Source: Phoenix dactylifera
Lineage: Eukaryota > Streptophyta > Magnoliopsida > Arecales > Arecaceae
Assembly: GCF_009389715.1 (NCBI RefSeq)
Contig: NC_052395.1
Coordinates: 26,193,670 to 26,257,669, forward strand
DNA length: 64,000 nt
Direction: 5' to 3'
Under the pieces are notes generated by a model. It saw nothing but the letters and a program-made list of their open reading frames with translations, was not told the DNA's origin and ran no database searches. Shown here piece after piece: positions 38,426 through 50,424 of this stretch (positions within the stretch are counted from its first letter, which is position 1; each line of letters opens with the position of its first letter). Both the position numbers and the translations under genes were made by a program.

Positions 38426-40575
38426 AAAGAGCAAAGAGCAAAGGTATTGGGTAAATGTGCATCAGCCTATAAGCAGCATAACGCAATCACCTTCAGAGGA
38501 AGGGAATGAGAAAAAAAGGTAGGGGGAGGGGTGTCCACAAAGAAGGCTAAAACAGCAGAACTAACATGATCATAGTTTTTCATATACCATGTATATATGC
38601 AAGGACTTCGTCTGCTCCGCTGAATAATACATTTTTAAGAAATTGTCGGGGCATAAGCAACTTACGTGTAAAATGATTAGTATACACATTCTAAGTATTG
38701 ATATCGGCACGTGTACCAGACAGCTTCAAGCTAATTTACCCACAAAATTTCCCATCCTCATTGGTGGAACAAATCCTTATCCTCCATATATGGATGATTA
38801 ATACATGTAATTCAATAGTCCTTTTCAAGTCACAAAACTTCCTGAATTTGAAGTAGCTATTCTGCATAAACAGCAGAATGCATTGTAATTAGCTGAACGG
38901 GCTGTTTGGATGCCAGAGACCACTATCCATGGATTACTGTTCACCATGAAATTCTTCATCAGCGAAAAGGAGAGGAGTCTCAAGATATCAGGGAACCTTC
39001 AAATGTAAAATCTCGTTTTTCCTGGATCGGATAAAAACACCTCTGAAATGGTTTTTATTATTCTTAAAAATCTTGATATTAGTAGCTAGATTGCCCACTT
39101 CTCCTACGTAATGTACCACCCGCTCTGGAAGATCATATTGAACTGATAAAATCTTCCAGCATCCAAAACAGCCCCAAAGTGTGCTATTTAGTTAACAGAC
39201 AGCACTCTTCCTCAGCAAACTAACAATGATTTAAAGTTCAAAAAAGTTTAGGATGATGCCAACAGTTAGTTAGCACATGAAAGAAGAGGCTTAGTTTTTC
39301 ATAGAATGCCAATCATATCAACAAACACACTCCAAAATCGGAATATGAACTTTGCAGGACAATCGAGTGGCTGAATACAATTCTGACCATTAAATGTAAG
39401 AAAAATGAATACAGTTTTACCATCAAATGCAAGAAAATTTCAACATTCAGTGTTGCATGAGGAAAACCATAGAGCAACACTAAGAAAAGGTTTCGTGGAG
39501 AAATTACTTCAGAAACCTTTGCTTTTCAGCTGCATTAGCATTCACCAAAAACATGGAACTCATCAGCAGATTGCTAACGATGTTGTGGATCAAGTTCAGC
39601 AAAACCATTATATGTCATCCACAGCAAAATACTCATGATGTAATCACTAACATAATAAAGCCAGTTCCAATTTCAATGTCTAAATAAGATATTGTGGATC
39701 ATTTTCACATTCAAATGAGATGCAACAACATGCATTAAAATGTTTTCGCCTCTTCATTCAGTTTGGACAAAGCATTTATTCTTTCATTTAAGATGCAGTA
39801 GTCTGGTTTTTAAAGTACTTTTGTTTTGAGGGAACTATAGGATTTTTTCTGATTCTGACTAAAATAAAATTTATTTATTCGTAATTATGTCATGCTTGCT
39901 GCTTTCCAAGTTGTACCAGATGAAGGAAAATTACAAGCAAGAATGTAGACTATGCATGAAGAAAAGAAAACATGAATCTGAAGAAAATCATAGCAAGAAC
40001 AGATCAGACTTGTTAAATGACCACTTGAACCCCTATGGAGTCATCATACTGGAAACATGCAATCAATGTCTAAATCAAACACATAAAATATCTACAAAGA
40101 CTAGGAGGTGTAAAACCAAATAGACGTTCCATAAGTTTTAATTGTTGCTATCAACTCCCCCATCTCTAGTACTCAAGACTTTAATATGAATTACTCTTTC
40201 TACCACAAGCAATAATCATATGGTTTCTGGATCATGATGATTTTCCAGCAGTCAACAACTCTTGTCACTAAGTCATGGAAATGCTCTAGCAAGCCTATAT
40301 GTACAGGGGTGCTCCAGTCAAATCAAACAATGGGTAATAAACAAGACAATCTTAGACAATTGCATTCTTTGAAACCAAGAGGAAAAACAATTGCAAATAT
40401 TTATGATTGACAATTGCAAATATTTATGCAATCACGAATGAGGGCAAGAGCTTAACATGCCCGACATGGTACAATGTTGATATGGCAACCAAACTTTAAT
40501 CACACCAGAGTATAGCAAAATGCAGTTATGAAAATTTTTGAAATTGCCGAATACTCATTATACCTGCTGGTAGGT

Positions 40576-41050
40576 TAACAATTCCAGGCCGCCAAAAAAA
40601 TCCATTCTGTTCTCTCAAGCACTCACCTGATGTGTGGATTTATCCTTTGCCTCCTGCTTTTAACTACATGCCATGTACAGAAATAGGTCAATAAGTCCAT
40701 CACCCTTCTAATAACACAACAAGGTCTCCCTAGGGCTGCTATTTTTTTCTGGGGCGCATGATATTTATAATAAAATGCAATCATGAACACTTCTCAAGTT
40801 GCTTGCATACTCCTAATCTCTGCTGATGTCTAAATAATTCCAGGCTGCAGCTGCCCTGACCCTTCATATCTCACCAAACATATTCATTTTGTTCTCTCAA
40901 GCACTCACCTAATGAGTTCATGTATCCTCTGCCTCCTGCTTATAACAAACTTCATGCCTTGTACAGAAATATGCTCACCTTCCTCCTAGTAGGACACCAA
41001 GCTCTCTCCCCAAGGTTGCTATTTCTTTTTCTGGTTTGCATGAAAATATA
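40576..41050. repeat. Diverged two-copy tandem duplication, about 282-bp offset
   Basis: TGTTCTCTCAAGCACTCACC begins at 40608 and at 40890; GCCTCCTGCTT, ATGCC, TGTACAGAAATA and CTGCTATTT- or TTGCTATTT-type words follow in both copies. Non-coding and of unknown origin. Confidence 0.7.
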
Positions 41051-42303
41051 GTTGCCATTGCTTTAATCTCTCAGCTAGATGTATAAGTATATCTCGCCAT
41101 GTTAGCAGCTTCATAAGCAAGACCTACTACCGTGCCTTTTCTCAATGCCTCCGTAAATCATTCCAACCCTTCTTGCCTTTTAATTTGACTCCTGAACAAA
41201 GATCTTTCGTCAATCAATACTAGCCATTTTTAATGCAACTCCCTCTCTACAGATTCTCCCAGTTTATGCATTTCTTACTTTCTAAAAGGTCACTTATCAT
41301 CAAGGTCTGCTATCATTGTTTATGTATGCCTTAAGTTCTCTGCCAATTGTAATGCCTGTCCTAAGGGCTCTTCTGCTGATGCTCTCTCTCCTGCATCCCC
41401 TTTGTCGGATATTCGCCATCTTCCATAAATAATAAACCTATTGCCCCACCATGTTGGTATTGTTTTGGCATCAAGTGTCGCACCTAATAATTTTTCTCTT
41501 TAAGCCTTTCTCCTCTTGATAACTCAGTCCATACATGCATTAGCCCATGCCCGTCGGGAGCCTTAATATTAAGTTGAGCTAGATGACATCCTCAAAAGCA
41601 CCCATATATGGTTATGGAGCTTGAGAAAGTTCTACACACTCATTCGGTAACAGTCCCCTATCAAGGAAATCATTCATTCCAATTCAAAAATTGAAGTAGA
41701 GTAACAGACAATGCTTTTGGTTTCTATGATCAATATGAAGTTTTTCTCATACCTAATTTTACTATACAAGAGTCACAATCAACATAAATTGCCCAAAAGC
41801 ACTAATTAAATGATTAAATGCCCAAATGAGACCTTAACAAATCTATATAATTTATCGAGCTACATCTAGCATTTTCATTTTTCTTACTTCCTACAGACTA
41901 TGCTGGTTTCAATTTTTTGGTTTAGCTACTTGATTCAAATATGTGGCTAGCACTATTGTGATGATATTGAATACACAAACCAGTAACTTATGTCTTTCAG
42001 CTTATGCGAACATCAACAGAGTCTCATAAGAAATGGATATCCAACAAGAACATTGAGCCAAAAAGCAAGTATAAAATAATTGACTTCCCTTTGCAGGTAT
42101 ATATGAACTTGTTTCCAGCGCTACAAAATAGTGCACTTTTTTCCTCAAGAATATTTTTTGCTAATTTACAACACATACTTTGCCTGTTCAAAGTAAAGCA
42201 AGAAAGGGAAGAAGGAAACATTTTACCCGAGAACAGCGAATCCGCTGTCTGATAACCACTGACCTTCTGATGTCTGAGTTCCCCCAGCAATCCAGAGCTC
42301 TAA

Positions 42304-43593
42304 TCACAACATTTCCTTGATAAAGTCAAGATTCAGAGTGTCGCGAACAATGAGGAAGAGCCCGAGCATAACGACGAGCAAAATCCCAGACGACATAATC
42401 CGTTGCTCCACCTCCCGGGGAATCTTTCTTCCACCTCTAGCAGCCTCCACGAGCAGAAGAGCCAAGGAGCCGCCATCGAGCGCCGGCAACGGAAGAAGGT
42501 TAATCACGGCAAGATTAAGATTGATAATAGCCGCAAACTGAAACAGCCCGTCGGAGCTGGACCGGGCCACCTCGGCCCCGACCGCAATGATGGCCACCGG
42601 GCCCGATACCTTCCCGGCGGACTGCGAGAAATTCAAGAATGTCTGCTTCAAACCATCCAAGACAGTGGATGTCAAGCCCAGGAATTCCTTCCCGGCGAAG
42701 GTCGTAGCCTCGGCGAGGTTCCTCGGCCGGAGCTTGGAAAGCCTGAAATTGGGCGACAGCTGGACGCCGATCCGCCCGGTCCCGTCGGAGCTCTCGTCGG
42801 GGACGACATCGAACTCCAACGATCGCATTCCATCCCTCGCCACCTTGATCGCCACGTTCCTCTTCGGATTCGTCTTGACGATGTCGACCACGTCCGACAC
42901 GGAGGGGGCCGGGGCGCCGTCGACGGCGAGGATGACATCGCCGGTGCGGAGGCCGTCGCGGGCGGCGGCGGAGCCGGGGCGGACTTCCGGGACGAGGACG
43001 CCAGGGAGGCCCTCCTGGACGGGGAGGCCGACGGTGAGGACCTGGGTGAAGACGATGAGGTAAGCGAAGGCGATGTTGGCGGCGACGCCGGCGGAGATGA
43101 CGAGGAAGCGGTCGAGGATGGGGCGGTTCTTGAGGAGGTCGGCGTCGTCAGGGGGGATGTCGCTGACGGGGTCGTCGTCGGGGAAGCCGACGAAGCCGCC
43201 GAGGGGGAAGGCGCGGAGGGAGTACTCGACGCCGTTGGCGAAGAAGCGGGCGAGGACGGGGCCAAAGCCGATGGCGAACTTGCTGACGTGGATGCCCTGG
43301 AGCCTGGCGGCGAGGAAGTGGCCGGACTCGTGGACGAGAATGATAGCGGCCAGGACGGAGGCCGCCTCCAGGACGGACTGGGCGCCCTCGAGGCTGCCGG
43401 CGGCGATGGCCCGGGGGGCGGAGGGAGTGCGGCGGCGGCGGCGGCGGCGACGGGAGGGGTAGAGGAGGGATTGGAGGCTGGGGGGAGGGGAGTAGGAGGG
43501 TTTGAGGAGGGAGAAGGAGATGGCGGAGGGTTGGGGGCGTGGAGAGGAGGGGGCAAAAGAGAAGAACGTTGGGGTGGATGAGAGGTTTATCAT
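42304..43593 (-). CDS. ARASP: ARASP-like chloroplast site-2 protease (M50 membrane metalloprotease)
   Basis: Predicted intramembrane zinc protease of the RseP/S2P class, placed in plastid inner envelope or thylakoid in the ARASP/EGY group (known family). It is a single uninterrupted exon of 429 aa. Residues 1-60 are Ser/Pro/Arg-rich and look like a transit peptide, including a run of nine arginines encoded by a GC-rich triplet repeat. The zinc site HESGH is at residues 88-92 in the first membrane segment. A second membrane segment is near 163-185, a PDZ domain near 195-270 (VRPGSAAARDGLRTGDVILA), the second metal motif NLLPLPALDGG at 365-375 (Asp373), and a last hydrophobic segment at 402-416. 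All catalytic residues are present. GC is very high at the 5' end and drops toward the 3' end, as in monocot genes. Confidence 0.95.
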   Translation of the reverse strand: MINLSSTPTFFSFAPSSPRPQPSAISFSLLKPSYSPPPSLQSLLYPSRRRRRRRRTPSAPRAIAAGSLEGAQSVLEAASVLAAIILVHESGHFLAARLQGIHVSKFAIGFGPVLARFFANGVEYSLRAFPLGGFVGFPDDDPVSDIPPDDADLLKNRPILDRFLVISAGVAANIAFAYLIVFTQVLTVGLPVQEGLPGVLVPEVRPGSAAARDGLRTGDVILAVDGAPAPSVSDVVDIVKTNPKRNVAIKVARDGMRSLEFDVVPDESSDGTGRIGVQLSPNFRLSKLRPRNLAEATTFAGKEFLGLTSTVLDGLKQTFLNFSQSAGKVSGPVAIIAVGAEVARSSSDGLFQFAAIINLNLAVINLLPLPALDGGSLALLLVEAARGGRKIPREVEQRIMSSGILLVVMLGLFLIVRDTLNLDFIKEML

Positions 43594-45330
43594 CTTTGAA
43601 TTGAAGTCGGATACTTTTGGAGGTGGCTCCTTCTTCTTTATCCTTTGGCTGGTTGGGTGGTGGTGGGGAGGGAGGGAAAGGGTGGCTTTGGATAATCCAT
43701 AATACTACCAAGCTGCGTTCTGTGTGTGGATATCCGTGCCGTGCGTTCCGAGTATTCGTACCATACTACCGTGCCTGAGATCATGAAATGTGTGACGGAG
43801 AGGATCCAGTAGTGGAAGACTTTTCTTCATGGTCAAATGGTTAACATTGCGGCCGGTACCTTATGACGGCAGTGATAAGAAATATTTTAGTGTTTGATTT
43901 TTATTTGCTTGGAAACCGATCTGGTCTCAAAACCCAGGAGAAATGAGTCATTTAAATTTTAAACCCTACATCGAAAGGCAACACCTCTGCCACAATTGCA
44001 AACGGTTTTTGTAATCATGTAAAGTAGAAATTAGATGTGTGGAGTATGATATGTGGGTGAAACGCCTATGCATGATCGCACTCTTGAACTCTACGGTGAT
44101 GAGCATCGACCCTTGCCTATATTATTCTTTCCTAAGAAAACCTTCAAGTTAGTGCTTTCGAGCATCTTACGCCCTTGTGCTACACTATGCCACTCTCACA
44201 ATACCTTCATTGTTTCTTAAGAGTCCGTTTGACTTAAACATCGGAAGATCTCCAGCCAAACACTCTTCAACAAAAGGGCTTCTTTATCTTTTGCTGTTTC
44301 AGGTCGAATCCAGCATTAAAGTGAAGATCCGAGCACGGTCTCCTCTTTTCTACATCACTTCGGGAGCAACCAATATTGGAGAAATCACCATCCACACACA
44401 GTAGCCACCACATTGCCACTTTAGAGACACATTGTAATCTTCAGCCGATTTGAGCAACTGATCGTCCGAGCACTCTAGTAGCTTAGCGAGCTAGGCATCT
44501 TGGTTGAACTGATTTCCAGTGGCAACAGATCCAAATCTTCGATAAAAAATAATTTTATCATATAAGTAAGATTAAATTATTAAATCTTATTGGAACTTTC
44601 ATTATTATTTATTGTTTACAAAGTTCACTCTTAGAACCTAATGAAAATAAAATAGCTTATATCTTTTGGTGAAAAAATAAAATAGTTAATATTGCAATAA
44701 CCATTATTTATTATGAGTTGCATGTAGTAGTTTAATTTTCAAGAGACCTCTGATATAGAGATACCAACGTGATCGGAAACTTGGTTGGTCTGGTGTTGGG
44801 AACGTACTCATACACTAGTCATAAGCTAGCTTGGTAGGTAAATGCAATGGAGAGTAACTATATCTTTTTTATGTGTGTTTTTACATTTCTAATGATTTTA
44901 ATGCCCCTAAAACTTTATAAAGACAATAGCCCTTCAAATAGTTTTCTCAAAAAAAAAAATCCCTTCAAGAAAAGATTTTGCTATATTTGTTTGAGGTCTA
45001 AGGCTCACATTCAAACGGTAGCTATCTATTTTATTTTTCGAATTTTGGAAACTTTTATTTATTTTTAAGTTCTTTCTCTTTATATTTTTGTGCTTACAAG
45101 TAAAAAAAAAAAAACTTGGAGATTCACCCTCCATCAATTTATTAGAGACAATATAAATGCAAACTTCCTTACATGGGCTGTGTCTCCGCTTCTCTACCTT
45201 ATTTTCACACTTCGTCCGAAGTTTTATCTCCCTTCTTTTCTCTTATCCAAATCATGTGCAAAAACATGTGCCAAAAATTGGTTTATGAAATCCGATTTGG
45301 TGAAACATTACATGAACTTTTGACAACTTA

Positions 45331-46144
45331 AGGGGACATTTGGTATGGGGCGATCATCCCAAGATCAAGGATGATATGGGTGAAGGTGATGAAATTACCA
45401 CATTTGGTAGCATGGCAGTGATCCCAAATCATCCCTATCCAACTTAGTGTTGAGATATTCGTTCTTGAGGTCGGAAATCCAAAATCACCCCAGAACAATG
45501 ATCTTGAGCTGAAAGTTGAAGACAAAAATATTACGTTAATATATTATGCCAATATTATATATGTATTGTATTATGTTGATATTATGTATTATATTTATGA
45601 TATATAATATATTTTAATATAATATTAATCATATTATTGTCATATTATTATTCAATGATAATTTTAAATTATAATATAAATATATTATTATATTTTATAG
45701 TTATATAATGAATGTATTTAATATATTACTCCTATTTAACTTATTTTCCTAATCAAAAGAATCAAAATAGTATATTGGAAGTATAAATTAAAATATTAAT
45801 TTTATAATAACAATGAATATATCTTTATAGGATTAATAATTTATTGGACTGATAAATATATTTTTACGAAATACGTTAATAATAAATATATTAATATTTT
45901 GTTATAATGTATTTTATATGATTAATAAATATATATTTATGAAATATACTAGAAATAATTTTGGTATTATATGGTGAATAATCTTGGATTCTCATGAAAT
46001 ATCAAATATGTTACTCGTAGATATCTGGAGATCTTTAATCACTAGAGCATAGTATACCAAACATGGTGATCTTAAATCATCAAAGATTAGATTATCCTGC
46101 CAGTAACCTAAAATCACCTCGATGATGCTATTTGGGTCAACCTA
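45331..46144. mobile_element. AT-rich insertion flanked by 15-bp direct repeats
   Basis: AACTTTTGACAACTT occurs at 45315-45329 and at 46145-46159, directly flanking about 815 bp of AT-rich DNA (ATATTATGTT-type words) with GATCATCCCAAGATCAAGG near the left end and AAATCACCTCGATGATG near the right. This looks like a mobile element with a long target-site duplication, but convincing inverted termini are absent. Confidence 0.45.
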
Positions 46145-46187
46145 AACTTTTGACAACTTTAACCTTGTCTTCTCCACGTAACATTTA

Positions 46188-46662
46188 ACAAAGTCACATA
46201 ATTGCATGTTTCAACTCTTTCTTCCTGAAGTCCCTACAAATTTATTGACGGGCATAAGCCTCAAGAAAACAACTCTTAACTTTTCTCCTAAACAATATTA
46301 TGTTGTCATACAAATACAAACGCTACCATGTTTTGGGGATTGAGAAGCTGATACAGAAAATTATATACTTCATAAACACGGATTTTTTTTTCGAACGTTT
46401 CCTAAACCGTCGGCACCTCTAACCTGATCTTCTTCATGCACTATTTCCCTTCATATTGGTGACAATTTGACAAAGTCACACAATTGCATGGTCTCAAATC
46501 TTTCTTTAATTACCAAGTCACTACATATTTATAATTAACGGGCTTAAGCCCTGATAAAACCACCGTTCACTTTTCATTCTCAATACTATGATACATACAA
46601 ATGTTTGCGTCTGTTTTTTTTTTTTTTCTATTTCTTTTTGGGAGATTGTGAAGCTGGTTCAG
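46188..46662. repeat. Diverged tandem duplication beside the GDSL 3' end
   Basis: ACAAAGTCACA-AATTGCATG, ACGGGC-TAAGCC and GGGA-ATTG-GAAGCTG occur in the same order at 46188-46356 and again at 46470-46662, offset 282-305 bp. Copy 2 lies in the probable 3' UTR of the GDSL lipase gene, whose stop is at 46742. Confidence 0.7.
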
Positions 46663-46741
46663 GCAAAACAGTGCTTCTTCTACATCTCCCTGCTCTGCGT
46701 AGTTGAGGGTCTTCGACCTCAAACACCCAAACAGCCGCAGC

Positions 46742-49555
46742 TCAGAGGGCACTCAGCTGCCTTATATTGATTGGGTACACTAAGGGCTGCGTTCCATCAA
46801 AAGCAGTACTTAGAAGCAATCCGGCAGTGGTCTCCGTAGGATGGTAGAAATCCCAAAAGATGTGGTCCTTTCTATTGGAGCAGTAGGTAGAAATTGGAAT
46901 GCAAGCAATCTTGGCATTCAAATCACCCAAACCACAGCATGCAGCCTTGACTTCAGAAAATCCTATCACCAGAGAGCAGAAAGGGTCAGAGTTGTTAAGG
47001 ATTTACCACAGGCCAGACAAGAAGCTTGCATAAGCTCTCATACCATAAGCGGCTGGCTTCTGAATGTATTCGAGCAACGCACTGGAGGTATCGAAGAAAG
47101 AGTAGCTCATGTCACCAAGCTGTGACTTCAGTTCCTGCAGCAGAGCAGCAACACCTCGGTCGTACAAAACTGACAGGTAATCTGCTTCCACGTTGCAGTC
47201 TTTCGTCTTGTTCTGATGCCTTAGCGATGGGCAGCAACCGACAGGCCCTGTGCCTATGAACGCAAGCTTACGAGCACCAAGGTTGTAGATTCTCTGCGAC
47301 AAGGAGTAACATAAATTAATCGAACTAGGCTCTGCGAACTGTCTGCGTTATGAACTACGATACCTTTAATTGGCCTCGCAGCGACGAAATCAAGGAGTCG
47401 ACGAATTGTTGAGGAGTGCTCTTGAGGTTTTTGCTGGAACTGGACTTGACGTAATTTAGCAAATCGTTGCTTCCAATGATGAAGACAAAGATAGACTTGG
47501 ATAGGTGTTCTTGAGCTGGAGCACTCCCTAGCTGCTGCACCAGAGCTCCATATACAGTGGAGTAGTAGTCTATCTGTTTGTTGAATGTTAGACATTGGCC
47601 CTGAGACAAAGATTTCGTTCGTTTGAGCAAGTGATCAGCATCGAACAGTTTAGTTATCAGACTGGAATGGATGTTCTGTTTCTATATCAAAGCTTACGGA
47701 GTTCGTGGAGTCCAGGATTCCGGCGCCTCCAGAGGCAAAGCTGACGCCATGCAAAAACGCATCGGTTCTGTTGGAGCTGGAGGGTATGGAGAGGTAAGGT
47801 GGGGAGGTTGGTACGCCAAGCTTCTCAGCTGCCACATGAAAGATGCAAATTAGAATGGAACGCAGTAATGGAGCTCATAGAAGCTTGAATAGAAACTTCT
47901 TTGGACCGAGAAGTTTATGTTACGATTATTTTTGCTGGCCTGTCTTCTTCTTCTTCTTCTTCTTTATCTCTTTTGTGCTTACTTTATAGACGGGGAGAGA
48001 TCTGTTGGTTAGAATTGTCAATGGGCTAGGCCTTGTCAGAAAAACATCCAATAACCCCGACACTTTGACTCGATCTAGTAAAAATCCAACCGTGTCTTCC
48101 TTCACCTTGACTTGAGCTGTCCTTCTTGTTTCCATATAGAAGCGTGGGCTGAATCAAATAGAGGATATATGACTTCTTTGACCTTGGGTTAGAAAGTTAT
48201 GTACTTCTTCAATAAATGCAACCATTTATCTCCGTTGAGTCAGAGCTGTAGGACATCCTGTAACTTGTTGAACATGCATGGTTGGGTTACATCAAGTCAT
48301 AAATTCCTGACTTCTGAGCCATCTATCTGACAATAATTATAGTTCTGCCCGGTGCCTAAATCCAGGGGGAAGGGTGCAATTGGGTTAGGTTTTTAAGTAA
48401 ATAAGTTAATGTTACGAAACCAGATGAGGATATTGAGTAAATATATGTTACTACTGCAATTTGATAGGCCTACATTTGATGTGTTACCCCAGCTTGAAAC
48501 AGAGGGTTAAGAGAGGTCAGGTTTAAAAACTGCTTCCCAGCAAGTCATCCACACTTGAGTTGGTTCATTGGTTCAAGTAGATTTGGCTCCTACCAATTTC
48601 TAAATAGTGAAGGATTTTTTGAGTATACACCTTTTAGTTATGCAAGTATATTTCATAAAGTTGCTATTTGTATGTATATTTTTATAAATTATGATTCAAG
48701 TATACTGATCTATCAGTTAGGTGAGTGGGCCACTAAATTATCTAAAAATAGAAAAATATTATGACATGGTACCGAAATACGCGATCAAAACCTCCTATCT
48801 AGTGAATCACAACACTCCTCTGGGACCATTTGGCATCAAGAACAAATTAGGTAACTATGCTGAACTCCTTGAGCCGGGTTCCACCCAAATAACCTACTTA
48901 CATGCTCCAAATCTTGTGGCACGAAAAGATCCAACAGCTGTCACACAAAATGCTCCGGACCTGACCCAAATTTTTTTTAGTTCCACAAGCATGCGTCGAT
49001 ATATTAATTATTAGATAGTCAAAAAAAGGTTAATAATACAAATTTGTTATAGTTCCACAAGTATACATCGATATATTATTTAGGTAGTTAAAAAAAGATT
49101 AATAGCACAACTGATGATATAGAAACTTGCTTTGATAGATTTTTTTTTTTATAGATTTTTTGAATATTTTATTTCCTGATTCGAGCTGAATGTATTTTTA
49201 TTAGATCATAGATTGGTTTAATAAATTCAGTTTTATATTAAAAAAAATCATGAGCAGTTCAGCGATCAAATAATGAGGGGAACTGGAGGAGGTCCGTACC
49301 AAGGAAGTCAGCCGAGTTCTTGCCGTTGCTGAACCGGCCGGTGGCCTTGCGGCCGGGATAGTCGATGCCGTTGTGGGGGAAGTTGGCCTTGAGAAGAGTC
49401 TCCAGATGGTTGTTGTTCCCTACGTCCGCCAGCGAGTCCCCGAACACATACATCGCTGGAACCATTCCCTCCCCGGAACCCATCAAATGGAACCACCACC
49501 ACCCCAAGAATAAGACACAGGACCCCACCCCACGAGAATAAAATAGAGAAGCCAT
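46742..49555 (-). CDS. GDSL esterase/lipase, secreted, 5 exons
   Basis: Predicted extracellular SGNH-hydrolase acting on acyl esters; the natural substrate cannot be told. Exons in transcript order: 49300-49555, 47698-47828, 47364-47600, 47044-47293, 46742-46962. Phase is kept and the product is 364 aa, the usual length. Residues 1-26 form a hydrophobic signal peptide ([11 protein letters not shown]). Block I is [14 protein letters not shown] with catalytic Ser41; block II is [12 protein letters not shown] (Gly119/120); block III is [10 protein letters not shown] (Asn174); block V is WDFYHPTE with Asp329 and His332. The catalytic set is intact. The five-exon structure, with the last intron splitting the Gly of YGF, is the standard plant layout. 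Intron 1 is 1471 bp. A TATA box lies about 120 bp upstream. Confidence 0.95.
47829..49299 (-). other. Intron 1 of the GDSL lipase gene
   Basis: This intron joins the block-I exon to AEKLGVP. It holds a CTT/GAA-type run near 47944-47965, a two-copy 72-bp tandem repeat (48978-49115) and otherwise AT-rich sequence. No coding signal was recognised. Confidence 0.8.
48978..49115. repeat. Two-copy 72-bp tandem duplication
   Basis: TAGTTCCACAAG, then TCGATATATTA and later AAAAAAAGGTTAATA, occur at 48978 onward and again from 49050 with substitutions. It lies inside intron 1 of the lipase gene. Confidence 0.7.
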
Positions 49556-49676
49556 TGAAGACGAATAAAGTGAGTTAGGAGAGCCAATAGAAAGAAGGAC
49601 AGAAGGGAATTCTTGAGGGTCTGGTGGCTTTGCGTTTTAAGGACTGTGAGAGAAGAAGGTGGGAGGAAGAGTGGGG

Positions 49677-49683
49677 TTATATA
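49677..49683 (-). promoter_or_regulatory. Probable TATA box of the GDSL lipase gene
   Basis: On the minus strand TATATAA lies about 120 bases before the start codon, which would give a 5' UTR near 90 nt. Just upstream is an interrupted palindrome of CGTACGTA repeats (about 49717-49741) of unknown role. Confidence 0.5.
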
Positions 49684-50372
49684 GAAGATAAAAGAGACCT
49701 GATGCACCGAAGAAAGCGTACGTACATGGCTGCGTACGTAGCGGGGCAGCGAGGCCCCATATTAAACGCGGCGAGGGTGGGTCCCTCCCTCTGCTTCCAT
49801 TTCTGATTTCCAGTTCTGCATTCACACTTCGTTGTATAAGAACGGGAGGTGTGGGGAAGGAAATGGACAATCCAACTCCATACTTAGTCGGTCGTAGACG
49901 CTTCTCTATTTTTGGGAAATACAAGAAAAAATAAATCCACAGACTAAACTCATATCCTAATAATTAATGCATAGAAAACTTCTACCCAGAATAATGATAG
50001 GGGAAGTTAATGACGGATCCTTCCGTGGATCAGATTCCAAAACGAAAAAAATCTCGTTCAAACACTTTTTTTAATCCGGTCGATCTGAGGAAGGCTTTTT
50101 AGTAGTCAGTCCATGGAGGGACCAATTGGGGTGTTGATAGTGCGTAGAAAATGACTTGGGGCACTACTAATGTTGCACCATGGCCATGCGACACGTACCC
50201 GAGTCCAGCAAAGCTCTAGCCAATCCGGTCTATGGGCCTCATCTTATGTGGTGGCGCCGAAGGTGTCGGAGAAGATAGATAATGATATGAAGGTGTGAAA
50301 GGAGGACCCGTTGGTGGCGTGATTTAAGTGGAAATTTGTGTGAGAGAGGCATGCTTTTCTCATCTATGGGCT

Positions 50373-50374
<2 letters not shown>

Positions 50375-50421
<47 letters not shown>
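50375..50421. repeat. Run of 47 T
   Basis: An uninterrupted T tract, possibly the reverse of a poly(A) tail of a retroposed sequence lying to its left; no head was recognised. Confidence 0.9.

Positions 50422-50424
<3 letters not shown>

Larger units (their letters stand above)
33109..42303. other. Intergenic between bromodomain and ARASP-like genes
   Basis: Includes the bromodomain-gene promoter (pyrimidine-rich, about 33109-33300), a LINE RNase H remnant (36916-37227), a tRNA-derived SINE (38000-38424), a diverged tandem duplication (40576-41050) and AT-rich sequence. No intact gene recognised. Confidence 0.6.
43594..46741. other. Intergenic between ARASP-like and GDSL genes
   Basis: ARASP-like promoter side (43594 on) and GDSL 3' side. 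Contains an AT-rich insertion bounded by 15-bp direct repeats (45315-46160) and a diverged duplication (46188-46662). No gene recognised. Confidence 0.6.

Noticed and set aside
42672..43556. 294-codon Ser/Pro-rich minus frame overlapping ARASP
   Set aside because: Shifted frame of the same GC-rich exon; the other frame carries HESGH and NLLPLPALDGG.
42403..43581. 392-codon plus-strand frame opposite the ARASP-like gene
   Set aside because: It is the GC-rich antisense shadow of the metalloprotease exon; the translation is Gly/Glu/Asp low-complexity with no domain.
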